Of a stretch of DNA of 64,000 bases, positions 54,785 to 64,000 are shown piece after piece (the first letter of the stretch is position 1; every line of letters begins with the position of its first letter). The stretch lies in assembly GCF_032118995.1 (NCBI RefSeq), contig NC_092661.1:2730501-2794500 (forward strand), given 5' to 3'. Both the position numbers and the translations under genes were made by a program. Below the pieces are notes generated by a model. That model did no database searches, was not told where the DNA came from, and was given only the letters and a program-made list of their open reading frames with translations. The DNA comes from Asterias amurensis. Its lineage: Eukaryota > Echinodermata > Asteroidea > Forcipulatida > Asteriidae.

Positions 54785-57700
54785 TCATAAGAGGCTGGCT
54801 GGACGACGTCTTCGCAGCCAAACTAGAACAAGTAGAGCCACCACGGTGAGCAGTTGGACGCCTCCCATCAGAATTAGGGCTAAGGTGTAACTACCAAAGT
54901 GGTCGAAGATTAGCCCTGGAATTAAACAAGATATGATAGGCCACGTTAAAGTATATCAGGTGAAGTCTCGTAAATAGAAGTACATTATTATTAGTGGTAA
55001 AAAATGTATACTCATTCGTGTTAAACAAAACTTTCGAGAAAGAAAAACGAAAAACGACGCCCTATGTTTGGCTGACTCCAAGGATAACTTTCCGTATGGC
55101 GCCACCACTTTTTCACTCAGTTTTACAAAAAGGGATATATCAATCAGGTAAACTAGATACTATATTATTTTATTTCGAATGAAAAAGTGGTGGCGCCATA
55201 CGGAAACTTTTCCGACTCCGAACCCCAACGATCACTTGACATGTTCACAATGTTAACACACAAAGCAGTACAGTTTCATAAAAATGGTTGCACATGACGT
55301 CATTGACCACCATCTTTAATAAACGTGCACGTGAAAGAATATCTATCATCGGCTGAGAGTTATGCAGTGCGCGCACGCGTGGACTTGTCCTTTGTGCATC
55401 ATCAACTATGGTGGTGCACGACCCCATGTGCAATACATCTATTGGCTAGACTTGATGACAAGTCGTTTTAGGCGCTGCCTAGCTGTTCGAGGATGTGTGT
55501 ACCGTCCTCATACATAAAGGTTACTTGTGTCTGTGGTGCCTTCACCCTAGCGCTTAACAGTTAACGACTTGATTTTAAGACTATCTATTGGCAAGCAAAC
55601 TTAATACTTACCTGGGAAATACAATGTGAAGAGCCCTGTCACTCCAGTGAAAAGTCCATTCCAACCCATAAAGAATCCCATTTGATCAGCACCAAATGAC
55701 TCTATGATGACGAGGTCAAATTGTATATGTACCATCACTGTGAAATACCCATAGATGAAAGCTGCCACAAGAATTGGCCAAAAAGACATCAGCCAGGGAT
55801 CAATGAGATAATACAACGACAATACAAATAGTGCGAGTCCTAACCACGCAGAGTTGCTTAGGCTTTTTAGTACTTTAAAGTTTTTGACCAACGGACCAAC
55901 AGTTATACTGCTAAGTATTCTCCCAATTCCATAACTGACGACACAGTTGGAAGCGTCTACAAGTGAAAACCCCTTGGATACGGTTGTGTATGCTACATAA
56001 TATATGAACCAGGATGTATTCATCATCATCCAAATGTTGTACATAAAGGTTATTAGCCAAAATGATGGTAAGGAGAATAAACCAAGCTTGAAAGTCTGGC
56101 TGATGAATGAGTGAACACTGTTAAAACAAGAGCAACAACGGCTGTTTGATGTTGCTTCTCCATCACCGGTGTCGTCATTTAAAGCAACTGTTTGATATTG
56201 ATCGTTACTTCTTGTTTCTTTAGCGGGTTCTTTCATCAAAGCTCCACAAACAGCAAGATGAGACAAAATCCCACCAAGAAGCAGCATGGTTCCCCTCCAA
56301 CCGTAGATATCCAAGAAGAATTGCGTTAAGGGTACGCAGGTGACGAAGGTGAGGGAACCACCAAGCGTTCCCACGCCAAAAGCTGTTGCCCTCGATTCGC
56401 TAAAGCAGCGTCCAACCAACTCTTTACTTACAACAAGTGAACAACCAGCCGCGGGACCTGTTTTGAGTGGAACATATCAACCGTTTAATAAGTATTATCA
56501 ACTAAACTTAGGTTTACATCCTGCCCACTTACATGTATCGTCGGCCCGACGTACACATTTTTGGTTTGGCAACCGTTGATCCAACGTTGATCCAACGTTG
56601 GCTCAACCCCATTCTGACGTCGGTTTTTTTTTGCCGACGTCTGCATAGGCACAATGTTTTGCATCTGGCCCCATTTACAGTATTTTCCCGACGTTGTCAC
56701 AGTAATATGAAAGCCCACGTTAGGTTTCGCAGAAGCTGCAACGAGGGCAAAAATTAAAAAGGGGAACGGGGCCGTGTAGCGGGTGCCCAAACGAGACACT
56801 GACCGGGTTTATTGTAGATTGGCTATTGGTGAACTTACAAAAACATAGAGCCCAAAACCTTTAAACTGAACTTCAAAACCCTTCCGTTCGCCAGGTTTCT
56901 TCCTCTAAAGCCCTTTTCACACTACAGGTATTTCCCGGGAAATTCCCGGGAAATGTTAGTCGATCTGTTCACACTACAAAACATTTCCCGGAAAACAACA
57001 TTTTCCCGGGAAATAATTTACCCAGTTAAGGGGTAGGGTTAAAGGAGTTAACCCCGGGGAAAAACGTTTTACCCGGGAAAAGCAGCTAGTGAGAACGAAA
57101 GCGGGTTTAACTTACCCCACCTTTTGCTTCTACTGTGTTGAGACGTCATTAATCTCGAAAGGTCACAGACGTCAAAAATAGCGCGCCAAATAATTCGCGT
57201 GGTAACAATAGCCCTTTTTTGTTTTCTCCTTCTGAAAGTGTTTACGTTTAGGTACGAAAATAAAAGTGAATTACATCTGTAATTTGTAAATAAATATATG
57301 AATTAAAAACAATGACCACGTGAATGGAATAGGAGTAGAATAAATAGTTGGCGTGAACAAGCTTCCTTCTCGTACACACGCCATGTGTGTATGGTATTTC
57401 GTATTTTTACATGTACTTGGCCGTTGATGGACTTTTGTTGTCCAGAGTCAGATTTGAGTTCTTCGATCGACAGTGCTGTCTACCACCTGACAGTAAATAT
57501 TTTAGTTCAATCTGTTGCTCAATTTCTTACGATGGGTAGAAGTGACCGATGGAGTGATGATGAAATTTTGAAACTAGTTGCATTTTTGGCCGACGATGCA
57601 GTCCAAAAACAGCTAGATGGGCATATAGGCCTACAAGAAACGGGAAAGTTTCTGCCTGCGTGAAGCTGGATATTAACGGACCCCTGCCCATTGCAGATAA

Positions 57701-59396
57701 AAACTGAAAACCTTGGGGAAAAAAGACTATAGGTCGGTATGATAATAGTTTTGTTTTTCAAGGTCTAAATATTTTCTATTGCATAAGTGTTCTCCTGCAA
57801 AAAACATTTTCTTTTTTTGAAGAAACATACATTTAAAAGTCTTTATGAAGCCATGAACAAATGCTAGCCAATATAGGGCTAAAGCCTATTCCGTGTTCTT
57901 TCTTTGCACGATGGGAAAACAGCACTGTTGATGTTGGAAGGGAAGAATGCTTCTTTTTCTTTCTACTGCTGTTGTCAGATTGTGCAAAATCGACTATGCG
58001 GTATTTTTTTTCTATAAAACCTTTAACTATCTTGGCCCTAACATCATGGACATTATTATGCAATCCTTCGAAAATGCCATTCAGAAAATTTCTAGGCCTT
58101 ACCCCAGGGTTGATTCCTTAACCCTGCCCCTGAGCAGGGTTAATTATTTCCTGGGAAAACGTCATTTCCCGGGAAATTCCCGGGAGTATCTTTGTAGTGT
58201 GAACAGATCAACCAGAAGTTCCCGGGAATTTCCCGGGAAATAACTATAGTGTGAACAGGCAAAAATTGAGATGAACGCCAACACAAAACCTCTGGGTAAA
58301 ACACGGACACAAAAGTCCATTCAATTACAGTTCTTAAAAGAAAAAAAACTGTCGCAGATGGAAAGCTCCCTTTCGCTTTTTCTAAAAGCAACTTGCTCCC
58401 ACCAGTGGCCGCTATTCATGGTAGACCAGATTGACCTTTGACCAATAAATGCTTCCAGCAAGTGCCATGAAACCCGTCAATCGCACGACAAATTCCATCC
58501 GATTGTTATACCACATGTCTTTAAAACACTGTCACAACAATCGTCTTCTCCTGACAAGACGCCAGCGACGTCTTCCCCGAACTGCAAGACTTCTTCTCCG
58601 CCGTAATCACACAATATATTGGTATAACAACACGCAAATACACAATTAAAGTGCAGCCATTTTGGGTCGCATGTGGCAAGAATTTTGCAGCCGGCCGCGT
58701 GGCATTGTGGGAAGGGACTTCCGTCCACAAACATTGTAACTTCCGCATGGGCTGACCTGTTTACCACATTTCCTGGGGTTTGATCGTAAGTGTGAAACGA
58801 CCGTGCATGTTCCTGGGAAATAGTACTCCCAAGAGTTACTAAATTGGGATAGTGAGAACGGTTGCTGGGGTGGCGGAGGGGTTAAAGACTCCCGGGATTT
58901 TCCCGGGAATTTATTTCCCGGGAAATGGCTCTGTAGTGTGAAAAGGGCTTTAGTGTGTCAATATTGCTTCCATGTCTTACCGGCAGCTAGACTGAGAAGA
59001 ACCGTTATCTGAGACAAACTGGTAGCAAAAGCCGAAGCTATCATCGAACCACCGACGAGTAACCCACTCACCATGACCACAACTCGCACTCCTAGTTTCT
59101 CTCGTAGTGGAGAGGCAAATAAACCTGGGAAATTAAAGACACGAAGACAAATGTAAAGTTTGGTCATTGCATTGTTTATTATGTCAATGTCTCTTCTGTT
59201 TTCTTCTCCAACTGTTCCTGGTGTTCTCTTTGAGCTGCAGTACTTGCCTATCCTTATTGTATCAATATTTACTGCTTTCCGTGCGAGGATTTTCCTTTGT
59301 CCCTCTATAATGCTACTCACACGATAGCAATTTAACTTGGGTGCCTAGCTTAATGTTATCAAGGTTGTAAAATGCAGCAACGTGTGTCTGTCTGTA

Positions 59397-59429
<33 letters not shown>

Positions 59430-59496
59430 GTCTGTCTGTCTGTCTGTCTGTCCGTCCGTCCGTCCGTCCGTCCGTCCGTCCGTCTGTATGTCTGTA

Positions 59497-59527
<31 letters not shown>

Positions 59528-59896
59528 ATGTCTGTCTGTTTTTCTGTTCGTTTGTTTGTTTGTTTGTTTGTTTGTTTTTTGTTTGTTTTTGTAAAAGACA
59601 TAGGGCAGCGTTATCGGTCAGCTTTTATCTAACACCTCGACTGAAGTGTTGACAATAACTTTACCTGATATCGACGAACTGGCGTCTATAATAGCAATCA
59701 TCCAGCCAACTAACCAAGTCGAAGCATCGAATTGTTCTTGTAGAGTTGGTAACATCACAGCAAGACCCTTAATCAATTCTATCCACGCTATCCATGATGC
59801 AGATAGACACAGAACAGCAAACCATCCAAGAAGACCGCCATCTTTGAAAGTTTTAACAAACCAACTTGATACACTTTGGAGAAGACTGCACTCCAT
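54785..59896 (-). CDS. SLC16/monocarboxylate-transporter-like gene, copy C, intact, four exons
   Basis: Twelve-helix major-facilitator carrier of the SLC16 type; substrate unknown. Exons on the minus strand: 59896-59665, 59124-58981, 56457-55612, 54915-54785; 1,353 bases, 450 residues, typical of the family. I start at MECSLLQSVSSWF (59896) because it is shared with copy B; an in-frame ATG 45 bases upstream (59941) is possible. Exon 1: DGGLLGWFAV (variant of the DGGWGW signature) and TM1-2. Exon 2: SPLREKLGVRVVVMVSGLLV, TM3-4. Exon 3: LVGRCFSESRATAFGVGTLG (second signature region), FLDIYGWRGTMLLLGGI, a hydrophilic loop (GDGEATSNSRCC), and SYGIGRI with the Arg of TM8; the Asp usual near it is absent. 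Exon 4: TM12 and LRRRRPASLL. All phases agree. Confidence 0.92.
55087..55210. repeat. MITE with TTTCCGTATGGCGCCACCAC ends
   Basis: ACTTTCCGTATGGCGCCACC and GGTGGCGCCATACGGAAACT, with ACTTTTTCA/TGAAAAAGT next inward. 124 bases, in intron 3 of copy C. Not present in the matching intron of copy D. Confidence 0.88.
55284..55435. repeat. MITE with TTGCACATGACGTCATTGAC ends, copy 2
   Basis: GGTTGCACATGACGTCATTG, ACCACCATCTTTAATAAACG, and at the right ACTATGGTGGTGCACGACCC. In intron 3 of copy C; also in copy D at 63612, so it is older than that duplication. Confidence 0.75.
56908..58952. mobile_element. TIR DNA transposon, 2.05 kb, with Myb/SANT-like fragment
   Basis: TAAAGCCCTTTTCACACTAC at the left and GTAGTGTGAAAAGGGCTTTA at the right bound the element. 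Both sub-terminal regions carry repeated TTTCCCGGGAAATTCCCGGG words in inverted order. At 57532-57660 the plus strand encodes MGRSDRWSDDEILKLVAFLA then DDAVQKQLDGH, which looks like the start of the trihelix Myb/SANT-like protein of PIF/Harbinger elements. I find no DDE transposase. It lies in intron 2 of copy C and is missing from copy B. Harbinger assignment is tentative; target duplication is unclear (TA or TAA). Confidence 0.72.
58953..58980 (-). other. Remnant intron between the transposon and exon 2 of copy C
   Basis: Only 28 bases separate the transposon end from the donor of exon 2 (GTAAGACATGGAAG on the minus strand). The donor itself is intact. Confidence 0.8.
59374..59590 (+). repeat. 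Compound tetranucleotide microsatellite
   Basis: (CTGT)n, then (CCGT)n at 59450-59483, then (CTGT)n, then (GTTT)n. Located in intron 1 of copy C. Reading frames on both strands (CLSVCLSV, RQTDRQTD) are repeat artefacts. Confidence 0.97.
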
Positions 59897-59999
59897 TGTC
59901 GTTCTCTTTTCTTGTAGTTTGGTGACTGGTGATATACACAAATCAATTACTTAAGCCTGTTGTCTAGTCTACTTGAAAGTTTTTGATAGCTATACACCG

Positions 60000-60200
60000 T
60001 AATGGCGATTGTCGCATAGTTCAGGTCGTAGTGCACTTTGATCAAGGTCCTTTTGTAGACTCGATTTCAAGTCTGGGATCACTGTCTCTGCATAGTTTGG
60101 TTGTCACTTTGGTGCTTTCCCAATTGGAATGGATTGAGAGGTCCGTTTATGTCATCCGTAGGGCGAGTGTTGCATGTGTTGGACCTAGTGCACTAAGATT
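60000..60200 (-). promoter_or_regulatory. Conserved upstream block of copy C
   Basis: GGCGATTGTCGCATAGTTCA, TTTGATCAAGGTCCTTTTGT and AGACTCGATTTCAAGTCT match the block upstream of copy B. A second, shuffled match (GTTTGGTTGTCACTTTGGTG, AGAGGTCCGTTTATG) follows at 60095-60195. Candidate promoter or 5' UTR. Confidence 0.45.
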
Positions 60201-60227
60201 TGATCAGTGCCTATCACCCTAAAAATA

Positions 60228-60265
60228 CGGTCTCAGACGCTGCTTTTAAGCAGCGTCTGAGACCG
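60228..60265. other. Perfect 18-bp palindrome
   Basis: CGGTCTCAGACGCTGCTT, two T, then AAGCAGCGTCTGAGACCG. A perfect hairpin with a two-base loop about 330 bases upstream of copy C exon 1. No counterpart is seen upstream of copy B. Confidence 0.9.
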
Positions 60266-60454
60266 CTTATCCATTGTAACGCAACAGTGACTCACACAAC
60301 CTTCAGTGCTTGCACTGTACATGTTCGACACTATACAAGTGGTATGCAAATTATGTCATTCCTACCTATAGATGAGATCTAACAAAAATACACAATACCC
60401 GACAACAACAAGGAAAAACCGTGTGACCTCATGGTTTGAATAGAATTTGTTGAA

Positions 60455-61080
60455 TAATTTTCATGGACTCCATTACAGCAGTAAATTGTGTGCATTTATA
60501 CTAATCTGTACAAGTACATACACAAATAAAACATAACAATGTTTAGCTTGTGTTTGTCCAACTGACTGTTTTGTCCAAAACATAAAAAACCTTACATAGG
60601 GTTTATTATAAGTAATATTAAAATCACTAAAATGAAAGTTGGGTAGAATTGTGTACAAGTCGTTGAATGTCTGTCGCGGTGATAGCATCAGTTCCGACTC
60701 TCTCCGCGATTCCCGCGACGGGCTGGCGATATTCTCGCGAGACTGCTGGACCCCACGAGACTACTGCTCGCGCGCTTTGCAGTCCATGGCCCTTTTTCGA
60801 ATCCGCTGCTTTGGCTTTGGATTCGGCTTTGGGCTCCGTTCTCTCGTCCTGAAGTCCTGAACACGTACAAAAAGCGCGCGCAATTTGTTGAGTTGATGAA
60901 TTTTGCTTGTTGTTGTTCCATAAAACATGAAATGGGTCTTCAAATTGCACCACATCCTTTCGAATATGGCCTAGACCAGTACCTTTTTTTTACCAGCTGC
61001 CGATTTCACGAAACGCAAGGATTAATCCTGTCTCGAGTTTGGACGAGTAACTAGTCCTAACTTGGGGATGTTACAGTGCA
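60455..61080. repeat. Segmental repeat shared with 51530-52340
   Basis: AGTACATACACAAATAAAAC, GACTCTCTCCGCGATTC, CGAGACTGCTGGACCCCACG and CCATGGCCCTTTTTCGAATC match the stretch upstream of copy B. This supports duplication of the whole transporter unit, not only its exons. Confidence 0.78.
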
Positions 61081-61107
61081 AAATTCACCCTTGATTGCCT
61101 GCTTGCT

Positions 61108-61502
61108 TAAAGACACTGGACACTATTGATAACTGCCAAAGACTAAGCCTTCAGAGTGGGTGTATGTCAACATGCATAAAATAACAAACCTGTGAAAATT
61201 TGAGCTCAATCGGTCGTCAAAGTTACGAGATATGAATGAAAGAAAAACCACCCTTGTCGCACCATGGTCATACGAAGTTTTGTGCTTTCAGATGCTTGAT
61301 TTCGAGACCTCAAATCCTAAATCTGAGGTCTTGAAATCAAATTCGTGGAAAATTACTTCTTTCTCTAAAACTACGTCACTTCAGAGAGGCTGTTTCTCTA
61401 AAATGTGTTATACTATGAACCTCTCCCCATTACTTGTAATCAAGAAAGGTTTTATGATAATAATTATTTTGAGTAATTACCAATAGTGTCAACTGCCTTT
61501 AT
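61108..61502. repeat. TTAA-MITE family 1, full copy
   Basis: TTAAAGACACTGGACACTAT and TAGTGTCAACTGCCTTTA; the internal GAGACCTCAAATCC and ATCTGAGGTCT pair is present. Confidence 0.87.
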
Positions 61503-62960
61503 TTAAACATTCACACGGAGGTCACGCACGAAAAACGATGAATAATTTGCAGATAAAAGAAAACGATTTTTGTTTGTATCACGGGGGATAATGGTTTATT
61601 TACAACATTCACAAAATCGTACATGAGATCGTTTAAACAAACATTATGGTTAAAGTGAAAGCTATACACACATCGTTTAAAAAGCGAGTCAACACTTAGA
61701 ACATTAATCATGGAAAATAACAAAATAGTAATCCCATTTATGATAGAAACTGGCCAACTTTTTGTTACAAGTGTAACAAAAAAAATTCCAGGAAACGAAA
61801 TTTAGTGACCTGCAGGTTGACTGCTACTATTGTATCAAAGTGGGTTTATAATTTAACGTTGCAGCCTTATTGAGAATAAGCTGAATTTTATTGTAAAAAG
61901 TGTCGCACAGAGGCGAACAAATGAAGATACAAGTATAACTAATTTTTTTCAGAATAAAAAGAGAGGGGGGGGGGGGAAATTCCTCAAAAATCCTTAGCTA
62001 GGGGGACTGAATACCCTAGGAGATTCTGTCCCCGGACCGTTGGGTGGGGGGGGGGGGGCAGAATTCCCTGTGACAAGAGCAGTGAAGTACAGTTTTATTT
62101 TTATAAATTTAGTGACATTTTGTTCTAAAACTGCTTTGTATGATGCAAATCTAAAAGAAAAACAAAAACATTTATATAAACTTTAAAACAACAAAAAACG
62201 TATATAATTTGATAAATTATGGTAATAATGTCATATACATTTTTCTTTAAACCAATTGTGTTAACCACAACTCTAAACTCTGAACACATGTCATGAGTAA
62301 AAAGGATATTATGTTATACCATTATTAGTAATTGTGGTGTCGTAAAATGAATTAATATAAATAATAATAACATTTAGTTCTATAGTCCACTACATCAACA
62401 AATAATCTCAACGCACTTTAAATATTATTTACAAATACTGGTAGTCAATTAAAGAAATTACAGATATACATGAAATCGTTCATAAAATTAAACATCCCAT
62501 GGGCTCCGTTGGCGTATACCCATAAGGAACCCTAAGTATGGCCCAGATGCCCATATGAACCCCACGTCACGCCCATTATGGAGCCCCATTTCTGGCCCAG
62601 ATGCCCCCCACGTAATGCCAATTATGGGATAACCCAGACTTGATCAAGGTTGTTTTTCCATAGACCCCAAAATGTATCCCATGGGTTATCTGGGCATGCC
62701 CACATGGAACCCATAATGATTGTTGGGTACATATCAAATAGGGCCCACGGGTTTACAGCTTGTCGTAATTCATTTACCACTTGTGAATTAATTTTAGTAT
62801 CAATTCAATTCAATGCATTGTGACGTTTGTTCCATCATACTCTTTTGGGGAAAATAGTTCAATACAATGAGAATTGAACATTACATAAAAAGGTAACAAA
62901 ATCAAAAGCGCATAATTAGCGGCCCTAATACAAAATTTAAATATTGTTATAGCAAATAAT
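61503..62960. other. Intergenic flank of unit D
   Basis: No gene. Repeats of the unit flank (see 53178-54600 and 45420-45690) fill 62010-62960. Poly-G runs at 61964 and 62047. Confidence 0.55.
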
Positions 62961-63150
62961 ACACACATCGCTATGAAATAACTAAGTACAAGCGAGCACC
63001 GAGAGCTATCGTTTAAGTACTTGTTTAAATAATGTCAAATACATTTAAACAAAGCGGAATGTAACAGAACAGCGCCACCAAGGTTAGACAGTGAACACCG
63101 CGACAGTGAGCACCGGGATTGGCAGTACGGATACATTTTGGGACGTCCCC

Positions 63151-63278
63151 TCAGAGGCTGGCTGGACGACGTCTTCGCAGCCAAACTAGAACAAGTAGAG
63201 CCACCACGGTGAGCAGTTGGACGCCTCCCATCAGAATAAGGGCTAAGGTATAACTACCAAAGTGATCGTAGATTAACC
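63151..63278 (-). CDS. Last exon of SLC16-like copy D (gene continues past the window)
   Basis: Acceptor TTTAATTCCAG, then (phase 1) GLIYDHFGSYTLALILMGGV, QLLTVVALLVLVWLRRRRPA and SL-stop. It differs from the copy C exon at only a few bases. Flanks on both sides are near-identical to those of copy C. By alignment with copy C intron 3, the donor of its exon 3 should lie about 40 bases beyond position 64000. Confidence 0.88.
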
Positions 63279-64000
63279 CTGGAATTAAACAAGATAGGAC
63301 GGATCACGTTAAACTATCGGTGTATTCTCGTGATCATAAATAGACGTACATTAGTATTAGTGATAAAGAAATGTAAAGACAAATACTCAATCGTGTTAAA
63401 ACAAAAAACCTACGCCCTATAAGTGTTTGGCTGATTCCGAACCCAGATGATTACTTGACATGTTCACAATGTGAACATAAAAAGCATTACAGTTGTTAAA
63501 TTTTACTGTTTTTATAATGTTTAATAATAATATTTGTTATCAGTCATGTAATTGGCGCCTGCGCTGTTGGATGTTGTATAAAAAAAATTAGAAAAAATAA
63601 TAATAATAATATGGTTGCACATGACGTCATTGCACACCATCTTTGATGAACGTGCACGTAAAAGGATGCTGAGAGTTATGCAGTGCGCGCACGCGTGGAC
63701 TTGTCCATTGTGCATCATCAAAATAACAATATGGCGCAATTGTGCAATCTATCTATTGGCTAGACTTGATGACAAGTCGTTTTATAGGCTCTGCCTAGCT
63801 GTTACAAACACACACTCTGCTGTCAAGCAACAGCAGTGCGATTATAAGTTCATGCAACGGTCGTACGTAGCGCGTGGTGCCACTGACTCCAACACAAACT
63901 GGGATCGAGGATGTGTGTACCGTCCACAAACATAAAGGTTACTTGTGTCTGTGGTACCGTCCCCCTAACTACAACGCGCTTAACAATTACCGACTTGATT
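63279..64000 (-). other. Intron 3 of SLC16-like copy D
   Basis: Aligns with 54916-55574 of copy C, including GTGCGCGCACGCGTGGACTT and AGACTTGATGACAAGTCG. It contains the third copy of the TTGCACATGACGTCATTG MITE (63612-63752) and an AAT run. Confidence 0.7.

Noticed and set aside
59359-59632. Frames reading CLSVCLSV and RQTDRQTD
   Set aside because: Tetranucleotide microsatellite.
1-64000. CRISPR arrays, bacterial operons, LTR or virus-like elements
   Set aside because: None seen: the tandem repeats are minisatellites, genes are spliced animal genes, and I found no paired LTRs or retroviral or Polinton-type reading frames.

Overview
This is a eukaryotic, intron-rich genomic window, most likely from an echinoderm, probably a sea star. 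The proteins are animal proteins. The intron density, the crowd of short palindromic TTAA-bounded MITEs and the tRNA-headed SINEs with ATT tails fit that group. The species call is an inference, not a database result.

Layout. (1) 335-30255, plus strand: the 3' two thirds of an intersectin gene (ITSN1/ITSN2 orthologue). I resolved 20 exons with matching splice phases, encoding 1,142 residues: the end of SH3A, SH3B, an Ala/Pro linker, two SH3C-type domains in one exon, SH3D, SH3E, DH (Cdc42 RhoGEF), PH and C2, then the stop. The 5' part (EH domains, coiled coil, start of SH3A) lies upstream. (2) 30256-37268: convergent spacer with MITEs and SINEs. (3) 37269-41890, minus strand: a complete seven-exon ATP5PO gene (mitochondrial ATP synthase OSCP subunit), 205 residues. 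Intersectin and ATP5PO lie tail to tail, as in human 21q22. (4) 43858-64000, minus strand: a tandem array of SLC16/monocarboxylate-transporter-like genes. It holds an orphan terminal exon (43858), a four-exon copy with a one-base frameshift (47121-50563), an intact four-exon copy of 450 residues (54785-59896), and the last exon of a further copy running off the window (63151).

Mobile DNA fills most introns. There is a Helitron with both canonical ends (2514-5065). Five MITE families unrelated in their interiors are all bounded by TTAA. Other families include GGGCCCAATTTCAT palindromes, long foldbacks, tRNA-derived SINEs, two LINE 3' fragments, and a 2-kb TIR element with a Myb/SANT-like fragment (56908-58952).

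A recurring theme is duplication of exon edges. Degenerate copies of an exon's acceptor and first codons precede the real SH3D and SH3E exons of intersectin and exon 5 of ATP5PO. The intersectin stop-codon region is duplicated once. The terminal exon of one transporter has been amplified into an 80-bp minisatellite. The most interesting coding observations are the extra SH3 domain and a well-formed candidate terminal exon for a short intersectin isoform.
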